Shown here: piece after piece, positions 33,301-43,772 of the stretch
Position numbering within the stretch: position 1 is the stretch's first letter
How the letters are laid out: each line of letters begins with the position of its first letter
Assembly (NCBI GenBank): GCA_001600495.1
Contig: BCKE01000014.1
Span: 359,322-423,321, forward strand
Source of the DNA: Pilasporangium apinafurcum
Taxonomy: Eukaryota > Oomycota > Peronosporomycetes > Pythiales > Pythiaceae
Reading direction: 5' to 3'
DNA: 64,000 nt
The notes under the pieces: generated by a model
Seen by the model: only the letters and a program-made list of their open reading frames with translations
What the model was told of the DNA's origin: nothing
Database searches by the model: none
Translations under genes and position numbers: made by a program

Positions 33301-34851
33301 GATAAAGAGGAGATTGACAGCCACCTTGTCGCAGAGTTGTTAAGCATTTACCTCGACGATTCCATCGGCGCTGACAAACACCTGGGGATAATATTTGATG
33401 CATTAATTTTTAAGACAAAGCGGATCCTTCCTGCTGATGGTGCACGAGTCGTAATTGTCGTCGAAGCTCTCGCTAAGATCCGGCGAAACACAGATGGTTC
33501 ATACTCTCGATGCAAACTACCAGACGAGGAAGTTTCATTTCTAAAACGAGTTACAGAACTGGTCAAACACAAACAGCCATCATTTGACGATGCACTCTCT
33601 TTCCGAATGCTAGATGTTCTTGTGCTGTATTTGTCGGCAACAGCTGAGCTGAATCACTCAAAGCACTCTGTCCAAGGAAAATCACAGCCTTTGCTGTCTG
33701 AAGTATTATCAGCTCATATCGGCAAGACATTAGCTTTATCCATGAAGACGATTGTTGCAACTGATTCACAGGTTGAAGCTACTGTGTTTGAAGCTGCATG
33801 GCTGTTTTTCTCCAACTTTTGCCAAGAATACCCCACTTTTCGGCGTTCAAATAATCTTGAGACGTACGGCTACATGCTTGCTGTGGCACTTGCAATACTC
33901 TCCAGAGAACTATCTATTAGCATCAAAGGATTACCAATCGACCAAGATAAACCGCTTCAAGCATTGATTGTGAATGCCAATAAGGAAGAATTTCGCTTGC
34001 TGCTTTCGACGATATCAAAGGAGTTGCATACATCTGAAACTGCACGAGTAATTAGTGCTCTGAAGGCAATGTTCCTCCTTCTCCATGGCGACAAGAAACT
34101 GAATTCTTCGCGCCGTGAGACCTTGAACGAGTGCAAAGAATCGATACTTGGGGCTTTGGTGCAAACTTTCAGTCAATCGATTGATGGGCAACAGCCAGAG
34201 TTGGTTGTCTGGAACCTTCAGGTTTTAGTGCAGTTCTTTTGCAAACCAGAATTGTTTTCATGGAGAACGCACGAGCTCGTCCTTATATTTACAGGGTTTC
34301 AACCCATTTTGACGCTGACTTCGCAATGGCAGAGGCAGCAAGAATTATATTCTCCGGATCATGTTCATCAAATTTGGATGTTATCGTATACACTTCTACT
34401 GCGGATTATTCGACACCACTTTGCGTCCCTCGTGAATGGCATTCCGCATATTGTTCATGCCACCAACGCATTACTTCAACTACTTGTTCTAGCATCTACT
34501 TCCAAAGCAGATAAGAGAACGCACAACATGTCAAATGCAGTGGAATCGCTGCGATGGATGGAGTGGAGCTCGAATCTTGCGCGGCTGTACGGTTATATGA
34601 AAGAACACGATGCCCAGTTGCGGAAGCACGTCGTGTATTTGATGTTGGCGTATCTTTTGAGTGTCACACGTCATAACTTGTCCTTTGGGTTGCAACTGAA
34701 ACTACGTCCCGGTGTATTTGCATTGTTGGATATCTGCTCCATTTTTGAGAAGGAACAGCTATATGCTGCGCTGGATTCCGCAGGCAAATCCCTGCTCAAG
34801 TCTCTCGACACCAATTACAAGACGACACATCGTTACGTGGGCAAGGTCTAA
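30331..34851 (+). CDS. URB2: URB2/NPA2-type ribosome biogenesis factor
   Basis: A single very long exon, 1,506 residues from the ATG at 30331 (the upstream TTG is not a start). Almost all of it is predicted helical repeat (ARM/HEAT-like) without low-complexity breaks except KKRKSQDNK near 335. The last 150 residues carry the Urb2/Npa2 C-terminal signature: LARLYGYMKEHDAQLRKHVV, LMLAYLLSVT, KLRPGVFALLDICS, EKEQLYAALDSAGKSLLKSL and NYKTTHRYVGKV. Yeast Urb2 works in the nucleolus in early 60S subunit (27S pre-rRNA) assembly with Npa1 and Dbp6. Length is somewhat over the yeast protein. It is convergent with the membrane-WW gene. Confidence 0.82.
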   Translation: MAMDAGTTTDDGAMNDFPWDAVLALVRWKQSRKGYDGDSQLMETAFKLLPSDDGAVGQLLAQAEREFNVSWQRIVLEVLHFAIFLLTKAKIDERQRVIQTRLALRLLQRAVRVLGTEEMDSTMTNGAEAVVIPTNSCNLLLISMAQVLENINEKSSNDILNVVRDVKHIFEYLFGLSANDSVPNFQTYRPPTNIFADFMYLTLTAVFRQLSSNVSDTDNEKETTTEYVALVRAIFGVFQELQKTQMNKKKVFLSVAKTSLRNLIGYRHALVKLQAQHIDGVQEIVALLDRIVIDALFDGEHIREYEGAYVHANIWKQSSASKIDDNLSLKHSKKRKSQDNKLLAMTSYPKNLFDELKAFLSDANAAIEMKESVGGFMEVLVYGFSIRIRAAANSKIEDTKSDLKTSRKRAATVIATTSTTYSPFKFWSELCAVAYATFQEHHKEQATMERILTKLYCSLFKALCECDIYRVTEDTDEQQQFHTMEKILSSFLNLTSERIKQLIHDHENESSEESSTIVMMQEQCQIISSAVRCSPNLVNCCLISIFEVLGLYVMMHRTKNVVLTCASDSVVDLILAYESMRLLDTLFTSAFASKTAADGLYQLFSHSRSELTLRKSFLTLPPGQLEVLWNLLMNEMEKMKANSISEGDKSLALVRLVFQMFVQEIHVNSQNRAKVTSLITTTHQTLLAPLITKLSSKHKGSFSSIERELFCVFGELLMFYEIVGSSVRSETFDTILSSMKGDVFVAIVNNLLQRSKHNNIDTTDPNGLGSAGIIKMCVHWLRKRGDDEAVSSTSRERVARLVLEYVIEWECWDAIAFYLPELLEHSPSEVADIFFVALLRAYLREKVDGKDDGPANRIVCDAAFYEIITLQRVAANVFATIASDYVKEFKATPTSCLREIGHLFELLSSLPLNYIAADSCGELLSQSFVLFEGLVHSKINNKIDKVMKKLLTWLRSNFRGIASSIYALKKSYEKAILEGTQLVLLQAGGSDKEEIDSHLVAELLSIYLDDSIGADKHLGIIFDALIFKTKRILPADGARVVIVVEALAKIRRNTDGSYSRCKLPDEEVSFLKRVTELVKHKQPSFDDALSFRMLDVLVLYLSATAELNHSKHSVQGKSQPLLSEVLSAHIGKTLALSMKTIVATDSQVEATVFEAAWLFFSNFCQEYPTFRRSNNLETYGYMLAVALAILSRELSISIKGLPIDQDKPLQALIVNANKEEFRLLLSTISKELHTSETARVISALKAMFLLLHGDKKLNSSRRETLNECKESILGALVQTFSQSIDGQQPELVVWNLQVLVQFFCKPELFSWRTHELVLIFTGFQPILTLTSQWQRQQELYSPDHVHQIWMLSYTLLLRIIRHHFASLVNGIPHIVHATNALLQLLVLASTSKADKRTHNMSNAVESLRWMEWSSNLARLYGYMKEHDAQLRKHVVYLMLAYLLSVTRHNLSFGLQLKLRPGVFALLDICSIFEKEQLYAALDSAGKSLLKSLDTNYKTTHRYVGKV

Positions 34852-35206
34852 TGTGTAGGTAGGTGGCATAAAATATAATATTTGTTAATATGTTCATGTT
34901 TTGACCATCTGCTGATATTCGTAAGGGTATCGGGAAATCGGAAACGCGTTAGAAACACTTTTGGCACTTATGTAGAACGTGGAAACATTCTTGAAAGCGA
35001 TGCGAACTACCATTGAGGTAATTTATGATCCAGAACAAACAAACAGTCATCGGAAGAATGGCACGGCAGATTAATTGTAGCCTTACTTCAGTTGCTTCTC
35101 AGACAGGAGAACGGGATGGATGTAAGTGATAACAGCAAACGTCATTTCCAGCTGCTTCCATTCCATGGACAAAAGTAAAAATGTGGCGTTTCTATTGATA
35201 ACTAGC
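34852..35206. other. Convergent 3' region, nothing recognised
   Basis: 355 bp between the stop codons of the URB2 and membrane-WW genes. An AT-rich stretch with ATAAAATATAATATT just after the URB2 stop may be its 3' end signal. Confidence 0.5.
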
Positions 35207-36823
35207 TCAACTTGTTGGCTTTTCCCATCGGCTTTCTCCTGTGTGTGGGTTGTAGTAATAAAGATTTCCCGACGTTGTATCATAGCATTCGATCCACTCG
35301 CTCTGCTTTGACCCTTGGATGCTTCGATTTGGGCTCTCAACCCGTGGTGCCGCTCGCCTCCTTAATCCATACGAAGCTGACGAAGAAGACGCCGACGACG
35401 GGCGATCGCTATGGAAATCAGAAACCGCGTCTTCATTGTCACTGCCACTCAAAAGAGCTGTTGAAGACGATGACGCGTTACTCGTCGATCGAGGGCGAGC
35501 ACGCATTCGCTGCCGTCCTGATGAGGCAAAGAAATCTGTGTGTGACAAAACATTGGATGTCGGAGATGACGTAGGTGTTGCATAACCTGGGTGTACTGGT
35601 TTGTTGGCAAGAGGCTGATGCTTGTGCATTGGCGGAGGTGCCAGGCTTGCTGAATGTGCCGTCACTTTGAAACTCTGTTCAAGAATATCATCATCGCTTT
35701 CACTGTCGCTGCTGATCAGTGAAGACACATCACCATCATTATTGTCTGAGCGAGGAGTGTTCATATGTTCTGGTTTGTAAAGCCGCGTGACTGTTAATGG
35801 CTGTGATTTGTGTCGCTGGAGTGTCAATCTTGTGTTGTCTATCCCTCTACCACCATGTCTTGGTGAAGAGTTTGTTGCAGATGATGTTAACGATGCGCTA
35901 AAAGTATGAACATCTTTGGACGAAGGAATCTGACAATGCAACTATCCGTAAATATTTGCAGCAGACAATATTGGCGGTCATTTTTACACAAAGCTTACCG
36001 GTTTCGAGGGCGGTGGACGCATTAGCTCTTCCAAAGCTATCGGTGACGCTGTTGTCAGGGGTGGATATGAATTCATGGACACATTTGGTGACTTATCGAG
36101 CAAAAAATCTGCAGAACTCGCTTGCGATATGTTCCTACCACACTACTCAAAACAATACAAAAAGTTAGAAATTTGTAAGGTGATGACATTCAAACCGACA
36201 CGTACGTGTTGCAGGAACAGCTTAAGTATGACAAAGAGAATGCTGGCAATGTGAACCATCGCCAAGTAGAAAGGTGACCGCAGCATTGCCCAATGCACCG
36301 TCCCACCGACAGGATGGATCGCCGACTCCCGAAGACGCACATTCAATCGCGTGCCAATGGCGATGTACACTGCGAGCAAACACGTGATGTACAACGATGC
36401 ATTGGCGCGTATTCGTGCTGGCAAACACCGCTGATGGGTCGTGCATTTCGCACCAACGAGACAGCAACAGTCACATTTGCAGCTTGTGAGATGCATCAAA
36501 AATCCGAGAGACACCACTACAGTCGCGAAAATCGGTAGATAAATGTACGTGATTGTGCTGCTTGGGAGATAAGAGCCATAAAGCGCTAAAGTCAAATGGT
36601 CATTCGACAGATGGTGGTCGATCAAGCCACCGACGATGAAGAATGCACACACCGCACAGAGCACGAACGCCAGCTGGTAGACTTGACATAATTGGCGGCG
36701 TGTGAGGTCCAAGAGCACAATAAACGCTGCAGCGGCTAGTAACAAAATCGTTCCCAATAGGTCGTCGATAAGGTGGACTTGTCTATTGGTGCTAGTGCTG
36801 TGCCATGATGCTATGTCAGTCAT
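35207..36823 (-). CDS. Multi-pass membrane protein with C-terminal WW domain
   Basis: Three exons, 36823-36206, 36142-35999 and 35941-35207, give 498 residues; all joins are phase 0. The first exon encodes about six hydrophobic segments (DLLGTILLLAAAAFIVLLDL, QLAFVLCAVCAFFIVGGLI, IYLPIFATVVVSLGFLMHL, LYITCLLAVYIAIGT, MVHIASILFVILKLFL) with a Cys-rich loop (CKCDCCCLVGAKC). The second and third encode a long Ser/Pro/His-rich cytosolic tail and end in a WW domain, WIECYDTTSGNLYYYNPHTG and ESRWEKP, with both tryptophans and the YYYN core. WW domains bind Pro-rich ligands. I do not know a family with this order. The link between halves rests on clean splices; a transcript would settle it. The ATG at 36823 is the first in frame. 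Confidence 0.65.
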
Positions 36824-37252
36824 GGTGATCGATAAGTTGTTCTTGGACTCGTTCGTGACCTTCAAGAGAAGTTAAGGTCAATTACTTTTACTACGGCTGG
36901 ACAGGCTTATTTGGATGGATTAGAAACGATCCCGAGAGCCTATTCGTCTGATAAGATGGATAAGGGTGCGTATTGTTTGCTAAAGCCAACATAGAGCACA
37001 AAGTCATTGCCATTCTGCTCCTAAAGTGGGAACATTTGATGCTTTTCAATCCAAAGATAGCGCAGCCATCGCACTTAATCCCATTATACTCGTTAAGTTC
37101 GTTAATTTATGATTGGGATCGTGTGGATCTTGAAGAGACGTGAACGATCATCGCACATTTGAAAAGTCAGATGACGCTTCGCGCAATGCAACGCTTCAGG
37201 GAGACGCTGTCAATGCTCTCTGCTGATGCGGTCAGAAGAGAAAGGCGTCTCC
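36824..37252. promoter_or_regulatory. Divergent promoter between membrane-WW and acid phosphatase genes
   Basis: 429 bp between start codons. An in-frame ATG at 37226 lies inside but gives a charged leader before the signal peptide, so it was not chosen. No clear box was seen. Confidence 0.35.
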
Positions 37253-38856
37253 ATGGTGAAAATGTTTGCGTTGTTTCCTGTTGTGGCTCTACTTCTGGCG
37301 TTGAAAGTGCATGCAAAGAGCGTTTCGGATGTGAGCATCCGCTCGGTTGATCGTATGAATGAGTTAGAGCATCTCGTCGTTGAAGAATTGGCAGCCGCGT
37401 CTTCCTCGTCATCAAGTGATTCGATATCTAGTGTAATCTGCCAAAGTGCGGAAGCAACAGCGTATCTCGGTTTTTTGTGTGGTATGTTCGCCATAGAGTC
37501 CTTCCTCTTCTTCTTTTTCTTCCTCCTCGTCTAATTGCAATAACACCCTCAAATTTACAGGTAGCGTCACGACGAATGTGACGTACGATATGCACGCTCT
37601 TGCGATTGGTGACTGGGGATCCGAGATGAACTTGGACTCATGCTGCAACCGCTATCGGCAAACGGGCACTGGCAATGAGGAGTATTACAAAGACCAACAG
37701 GCTCAGCCAAATGTTGCATACCTACTGGAGCTGGCAACGAAGGAGACGACGCCAAAGCTCATTATTGGCCATGGGTATGACACATTACAAATCCATCACT
37801 AAGATTGCTTCACATGCCTAATTTGCTATATCGGTTTTTGTGATCTACAGCGATAATTTCTATTGGGACGGTCTGGGTTCAGCTGACGTGGACTATCGTT
37901 TTACTAACACATTTGAGGCCATGTACGATGCCGATGAGTTGCTCGATATTAAATGGATCAATGTTGTCGGTAATCACGATTTGGGTGGAGCGGCGTTTAT
38001 CTGTGGAGCGCGTGATAACGAATTCGTCGAGTGTTCAGGCACGACTGAGCTATTGAAGGTACTGGACGAGAAATTTACGCGCCAAAGTGGCTACACAAGC
38101 CCCAATAACGATCGGTGGTACATGCCCTCTCGTTACTACGTCGAGAGTCTCACGAATGAGGACTCGACTATCACAGTCGACATTTTCAATGTCGATACAA
38201 ATGCCGCCGCTACTCATGGTGCGCACCAAATTTGCTGCCAATGCTATGGTTACAAGACTAAGTATAGCGGGAGTGTCGATTGCAACACTGTGCAACGTGG
38301 AGATACATATTGTGCTGGTGGTGACACGGACATGTACGATAGTTGCGTCGCCAAGATTGAAGAGTGGGAGGAAGATTCGCTCACGCAACTTGCGAGAGAT
38401 GCGAAGGCCTCAACTGCAACATGGAAAATTGTTAATACGCACTACTCGCCGCATTTCCACTTTGAGCCCAACATGATGAACGACTGGAACGAGGTACTCG
38501 CCGATACAGGCATCCAGCTTTTCATGAATGGCCACACGCACGCGGAAAGCCACGAATTTGGAAGTTTCAACACGCATTTCATCACGAATGGTGCTGGCGG
38601 AGGTATTCAAAGCGAAAGCGTGGGCACTCCACCGTCCTATGCGACAGAGATCAGCTCCATCTGGATCGCAGACAACGCACCGTATGGGATTTTCCGTCTG
38701 TCGTTTGCAAAGAAGCAAATGCGCGTGCAGTTCTTGACGTTTGACGATAATTGGGAGTTCAAGGCCGCTAAGTCGGATACTGTCAAAGGTGGCTTGGAGA
38801 TTGGGCATTGTTGGCTCATTCCGTTGGATGGCTCTCGAGGCACGAGCTGTGATTGA
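37253..38856 (+). CDS. Secreted purple acid phosphatase (TRAP/ACP5-like), paralog 1
   Basis: Three exons, 37253-37481, 37561-37774 and 37851-38856, give 482 residues. A signal peptide (MVKMFALFPVVALLLALKVHA) leads. The metallophosphatase ligands appear in order: IGDWG (Asp), GHGDNFYWDG (Asp and Tyr, formed across the second intron), VVGNHD (Asn, His), NTHYSPHFHF (His) and NGHTHAES (two His). A Cys-rich insert (ICCQCYGY) and FITNGAGGG lie between. The enzyme hydrolyses phosphate esters at acid pH with a Fe-metal centre; secreted or vacuolar location is inferred. A paralog lies at 57.5-59.0 kb in the opposite orientation with the first two introns at the same places. The Ser-rich stretch before the domain is longer than in the paralog. 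Confidence 0.9.
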
Positions 38857-39007
38857 TTTCGAGGCTATGATACATGGGTACACAAAGTTAACAAGTCTAT
38901 TAGGCGACCTATTACAGTACTGTATGGACTCGTTAAATTAATCGTACTTAATGAAATGCAGCATTGTATGTTGAAATTGACTCGAGAAGGAAGATAAAGA
39001 GCCGAAA

Positions 39008-39893
39008 ATGGAATTTAAGGAGTGCTTTGAGCTGCTGTCCACGCGGCCAGCGCATGCACATGCGCATTGCGAGGAAGAGCAACACAAACATGAAGATGTG
39101 CAACACTATGTCGAAGTAGACGCCGCACCAAAAGAGGCAAATTGGGTACAAGATCTGTCGACACAGTCGCCGTTTGCGCTACTCCGGTCATTCTTCCACC
39201 AGCAGGAAACCCGTGTACAGATTTACACCGAATTCCAACAGTAAGTTTAGAATGACACCACGCTAAAACGATACAGACAAATATTAGAACTTATGCACTG
39301 ATGATGACTATTGCGTTTGTGCTCTTACATAGAGGCTTTGAAAAACACCAAGGCACAGCCCATTTTGAGGATTTCTGTACGTTTAATGATGCTGGTGTCT
39401 GGTCGTCATGCAATATTTGTATGCTTACGTTGTGTTTGTGTATATAACATGCATATGCTTTCTAGGTGGTGGGATTACGAAGCGCTTTGCCTCCATTAGT
39501 CTGCGAATCAACTCTGTAGAAGAGCAGCTGAAGGAGAAGCAACAACCAGTGCTAGCACAGTTCATTCGCAAGATCCAATTACAGGAAAAAGAAAAACTTC
39601 TATTGGTATGAAAAATGCATCATGATGGCAAGTACCTTTGAATCCACTTTGTCTGACGTGTATTATCTGTTTAAATGTTCTCATAGACATCAGCACTGCT
39701 AATCGAGAAGATGCGTCTTCGTGATGCATCTGCACAGACTGATGTGGATGAATCTACCGTGGCGTTCTTTGAGAAATCCATCCAGACACTCACGAAGCAA
39801 CACACAGAGATTATATTACGGATTAACGAGTTAATCGATGAACTGCGTGTCGAAATGGCCGACCTCAGCGGTGATGAAACCTCTGACGATTAA
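39008..39893 (+). CDS. REX1-B (required for excision 1-B)-like protein
   Basis: Four exons, 39008-39240, 39333-39376, 39466-39605 and 39687-39893, give 207 residues. One exon is only 44 bp. The central region matches the REX1-B domain plan: SPFALLRSFFHQQETRVQIY, the FCGGITKRFASISLRINSVE helix, then QFIRKIQLQEKEKLLLTSAL with the conserved IxxxQxxEKxKLxLT core. A second helix (TEIILRINELIDELRVEM) ends the protein. The family is named for a Chlamydomonas DNA-repair locus and also occurs in animals; its biochemical role is unknown. A His/Glu-rich N terminus (AHAHAHCEEEQHKHED) might bind metal. Its stop lies 54 bp from the convergent ARM-like gene. Confidence 0.72.
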
Positions 39894-39947
39894 GACCATT
39901 AATGCCCAAACGAAGAACGGAATCGTTGTCATTTCGCTAAATTACCC

Positions 39948-42900
39948 TTATTTCCGAGTTGAAATGGTGCTCAATCGACCACGCAGCTCCTCCTCTTTTT
40001 GCTGGAGTGAGCCCATCTCATCATCAATGCATTCTGGAGGCGGATCTTCGATCCGATAGCGCTCTTGGCTTTCGTAAGCAGCAAATGCCGCAGGATCCTG
40101 CTTCCGCATAAATTCCAATTGCGTCTTTTTGGCGTCCAAATGCAACTTCATGGTCGAATTTTGCAGGCGATTTGCGCGATGAAATTCTTCTGCTTGCGCC
40201 TCCTGCTCTTTTTGCAGCAAAATCTGCTGAAAAAATGCTTGTTCCTGCGACGTAAGATGCTCCTGCATACGAAACAACACATCATTTTGTGCGTGTTTCG
40301 TACAGATTGACACGTTATAAGCGTGTTCAATGTGTTTTCGAATGTACAGCGCATCAGCGTAAATGGGGCGCACACCCTCAGCATGCAAGGCTACTTCAAT
40401 ATTTTGCCACATTTCACCGAGCTGGAATGCCGGATACTCCTTTGCGATCTCCAGCACCACTTGCTCATGAGGTTCAAGCGTGTCGATATCGCAGGCAAAT
40501 GAAAGATTCGCCAGCACGGCGTAGATTTTTGCCTTGAGATTCAATTCGGGGTGGATTTCGGCATCCTGCAGTTCCAAAAGTGATTTCCGTTTAGTTTTCG
40601 TGTCGATGGAAATATTCTGCGCCGCTTTCAGTGCTTCCTTTAGCCGTGCAAAGGCCGGAGAATCTGGACGTACAGTCTGCGGTGAAGAAGATACTTCTGG
40701 TGTTTCTTCGTCTGCTGCTGATGTTGTAATGATAAACGGGCCCTGGCATGTTGCAATCGAACGAAAGGCGCTCTGTCGAGTATTTGTGGCAGCTACAATA
40801 TCGGTACTGCCCTTCATTATGTACGCTTCACTTGCTAGTTTACTTTGTTGCCGTTCTTCCGCAGTTTCTTCTTTAGCATATATTCGCAACAAAACTTGAT
40901 GCGCTGTGGCATTATTCGAGTCTTTATGACTACTTCGCCACGCCAAGAATGATGGAATCGCCGCGGGATTTACGCAAATCTCAGCGAGTGCAGCTAACAC
41001 TTGATGTTTGATGGCTTTTGGTGCAACGTTCAATATCGAAAGCAATTTTAACACGCCATCTTCAGCGATAAACGCCAGTTCACTATCGGAATTCCCAAAG
41101 ACACATGACCTTACAGCATCAATAATAGCAATCAGGATATGCTCTTCCAGCACGGCATGCGAAGGGTCGTATTCGAGATGCTGCAATAAGAAATGCACGC
41201 CGTTGATCTGCTGAAATGTTTTTTTGTTCGCCTCGTGATTACGACACATGTTTGAACACGCAAGCAGCGCATTACGCCTGCTCGCAAACGTATGACGCGA
41301 TGGGGGTGTCGCAAACGCTGTCAGTGCGGTCTCTATAGCGTCTATTTTTCGCAATTCTTCCTGAAAAAATGGAATTGATGGCGAGATTTGCACCATTAGC
41401 AGCCACGCCGATGTCAACATATCGTCATTGGTGGCGACGCCAATCTGAAGGAACTCCAATATCGTTTTATGACCTTGAATTTCATAAAAATGATCCAACA
41501 CAAACGGTGTAACGTGGTTTAATACATTCAGCGCCGTCGTTTGCAAGATTTGCAATTGGGGTGAAGTGTATTGTTGAACATTGAATGAAGCACCGCGCTT
41601 CAAAGACGCTGATGGTGATTGGCTGCTACCAGTTGCATAGACTAGCAAAATCTCCAGGAAGCGAAATTGTACCAACTCTCGTAGATTCGCTTCATGATCG
41701 CATGAGATTTCAGCGAGGAGGTACCAAAGCATCTGCTTGAACTCAAAGTCTTCCTCACTATTTGTTGCATAATGATGGAAATTTGCAGTGATCGCTCCTG
41801 ACGTGCTGCTAGAGGTAGCCGTTTGCTGTATCTTCTGTGATGAGTTCATCCTGTGATTTACCTCTGCTGCAGTAGCGTAAGAGTATAAACACGCGGTTAA
41901 CCCCGTTGAGTAAAAGTATTCAAGAGATCGACGACGTTTCGCTAGTAGCTGCAAGATCATCAAACACTCGTTGCGCATCTCCTTGTCCTGCTGACGGTAC
42001 CCACGCGTAAGCAGCAATTCCAATACGTGTAAAAGTGTATGAAACGTAAACTCATTGCTGAGAAAAAATGTTGCATTGTGTAGTCGAAAATGCACGAGCA
42101 GTTCCTTTCGCGTTGCACATCTTGTCATTGTTTTCAGTTTCTCTTGACAAAGCTCCAACACGTTCCAGAGAATGACCAGACACAATGGAAGTAGTTCATC
42201 CTGAGTATTAGTGATATTTTCCAAAATAAAGACGATATAGTGAAGTGCTCCGGTTACCACTAGCACTTCTGCACATCGTTGGTGGTTCGAGAGCTCGTAA
42301 ATGAGATCAACTAGCGGGAATAGAAGGACTTGAAGACGGATTTGTTTGGTTGGTTCATCGGAAACATCATTTAGCTGCGTAGTTGACTCTTGCCTGCTGC
42401 CGCCATTTTTCTCTTTTTCATCCGCAGAAAATGTGATGGGATTTTCAGTGTTAATGTTGGCATCACTTCTTGCAGTATCTCCAGTTTCTTCTGCTACTTG
42501 CAATTCACTGGCATGTGGATCCTCTTCGTCAGGAAATAGGTCGTGCATGACAGCGACGATAGCGTCCACAGTTCCTGTTTCTTCCATTAAATTTTGACTA
42601 AACACGCGAGGAGGAAGCCGCAAATCATCCATGCTTCCGTCTGCGTTGTTGCTTCGAGGCTTCACAGTTCGGGAAAGACCTATGTAACAGCAAAAGTATA
42701 GTGTTAGGATTCGATCATGTTCTCAAGATACTGTTCCAAGGCGCTGCTTGCATACATGTCCCCATAGCAAATTCACGAAGAGCTTCAGCAGCAGCAACTT
42801 GAATTTCCACGACATGAAATGAGAGCAGTTCTCCAAGTGTGGGTAGAATGCCATGTAACAGCGTTGGATTTAAAATTTCTTCATTGGTCTTTTGCCGAAC

Positions 42901-43375
42901 AAAGGGCTGCAGCGAACAAATTAGCAATCTGCTAAATAGCCCAGAGATATAAAATACCGTCGAGGAATATCAAGGAAATACGTACTTTGCCGCACATAAT
43001 TACAGCCTGCAGTAATTGATCGATAAATTGCGTTGCCCCATCCAAAATCTTTTCTCGCAGTAACAGCAAAAAGTCATTTACAACCGGCAACTCTCCCAAT
43101 TTCCACCTGCTCAGTTAGAGCATTGAAAAAAAACTCTTTCATCACATCGCCAGAAATGGTAATTGCAGCAAACGAAGTGAAGAAATATACCCGAGTTCGT
43201 GCCGATAAAGGACATTCTTAGCGAGTGCATGATGTCGCTGGTGATTATTCGCTGTCTGTGGATCTGCTACTGAAGTGAATAATTTTTTGAAGCTGTTTAG
43301 TGTAGATTCGGGTGATAGAGATCCATTCCCGTTCACAGTAGAAGAGGAAGACGCAGATAGACGCCATGAAGACAT
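39948..43375 (-). CDS. Large armadillo-like helical repeat protein
   Basis: Four exons, 43375-43191, 43106-42986, 42906-42756 and 42679-39948, give 1,062 residues; all joins are GT-AG and in frame. After a Ser-rich start the protein is mainly ARM/HEAT-like helices, for example EIQVAAAEALREFAMG, LQILQTTALNVLNHVTPFVL and IKHQVLAALAEICVNPAAIP. A charged coiled coil occupies the last 100 residues (FFQQILLQKEQEAQAEEFHR, MGSLQQKEEELRGRL). Length and layout suggest a scaffold. I cannot name the family; centrosomal or ciliary ARM proteins look similar but this is not evidence of that role. Confidence 0.7.
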
Positions 43376-43772
43376 GATACTAATTCATTTGCCCGAACAG
43401 CCCATGCGCCTTTTTGTGATTCATTTTGGATCGCCGTTATCTTTTTAATAGTGGATTCAGCATTCACTCTTCTCTTTATCATCATCATTCACTTTTAAAA
43501 TACAATGAAATGACCCCTCTTCTTTCTTCGTATTTTTGGTTTTTATGTATAATCTAAGCCTATGTCCAACGGTGACCACAACCAACTTCTTTACCCTTCT
43601 CCACCATCTCTATCTTCATATTTGTATATAAAAGATACATTGCACCCTACAAACACAAGCTAAGACCACAACATCTCTCCTACTCAAATACTGACAGCGC
43701 GTGCTTCAAGCAAACCAGATCCTTTTTTCTCTTGAAGGAGAAGAAGAAGCGAGGTAATCAAGAGAGAGAAAC
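43376..43772 (+). promoter_or_regulatory. Divergent promoter with TATA-like box for the saposin gene
   Basis: 397 bp between start codons. TATATAAAAG at 43625-43634 lies 139 bp before the saposin gene ATG and is followed by a C/A-rich leader. The position is a little far for a TATA box unless the leader is about 100 bases long. Confidence 0.4.
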
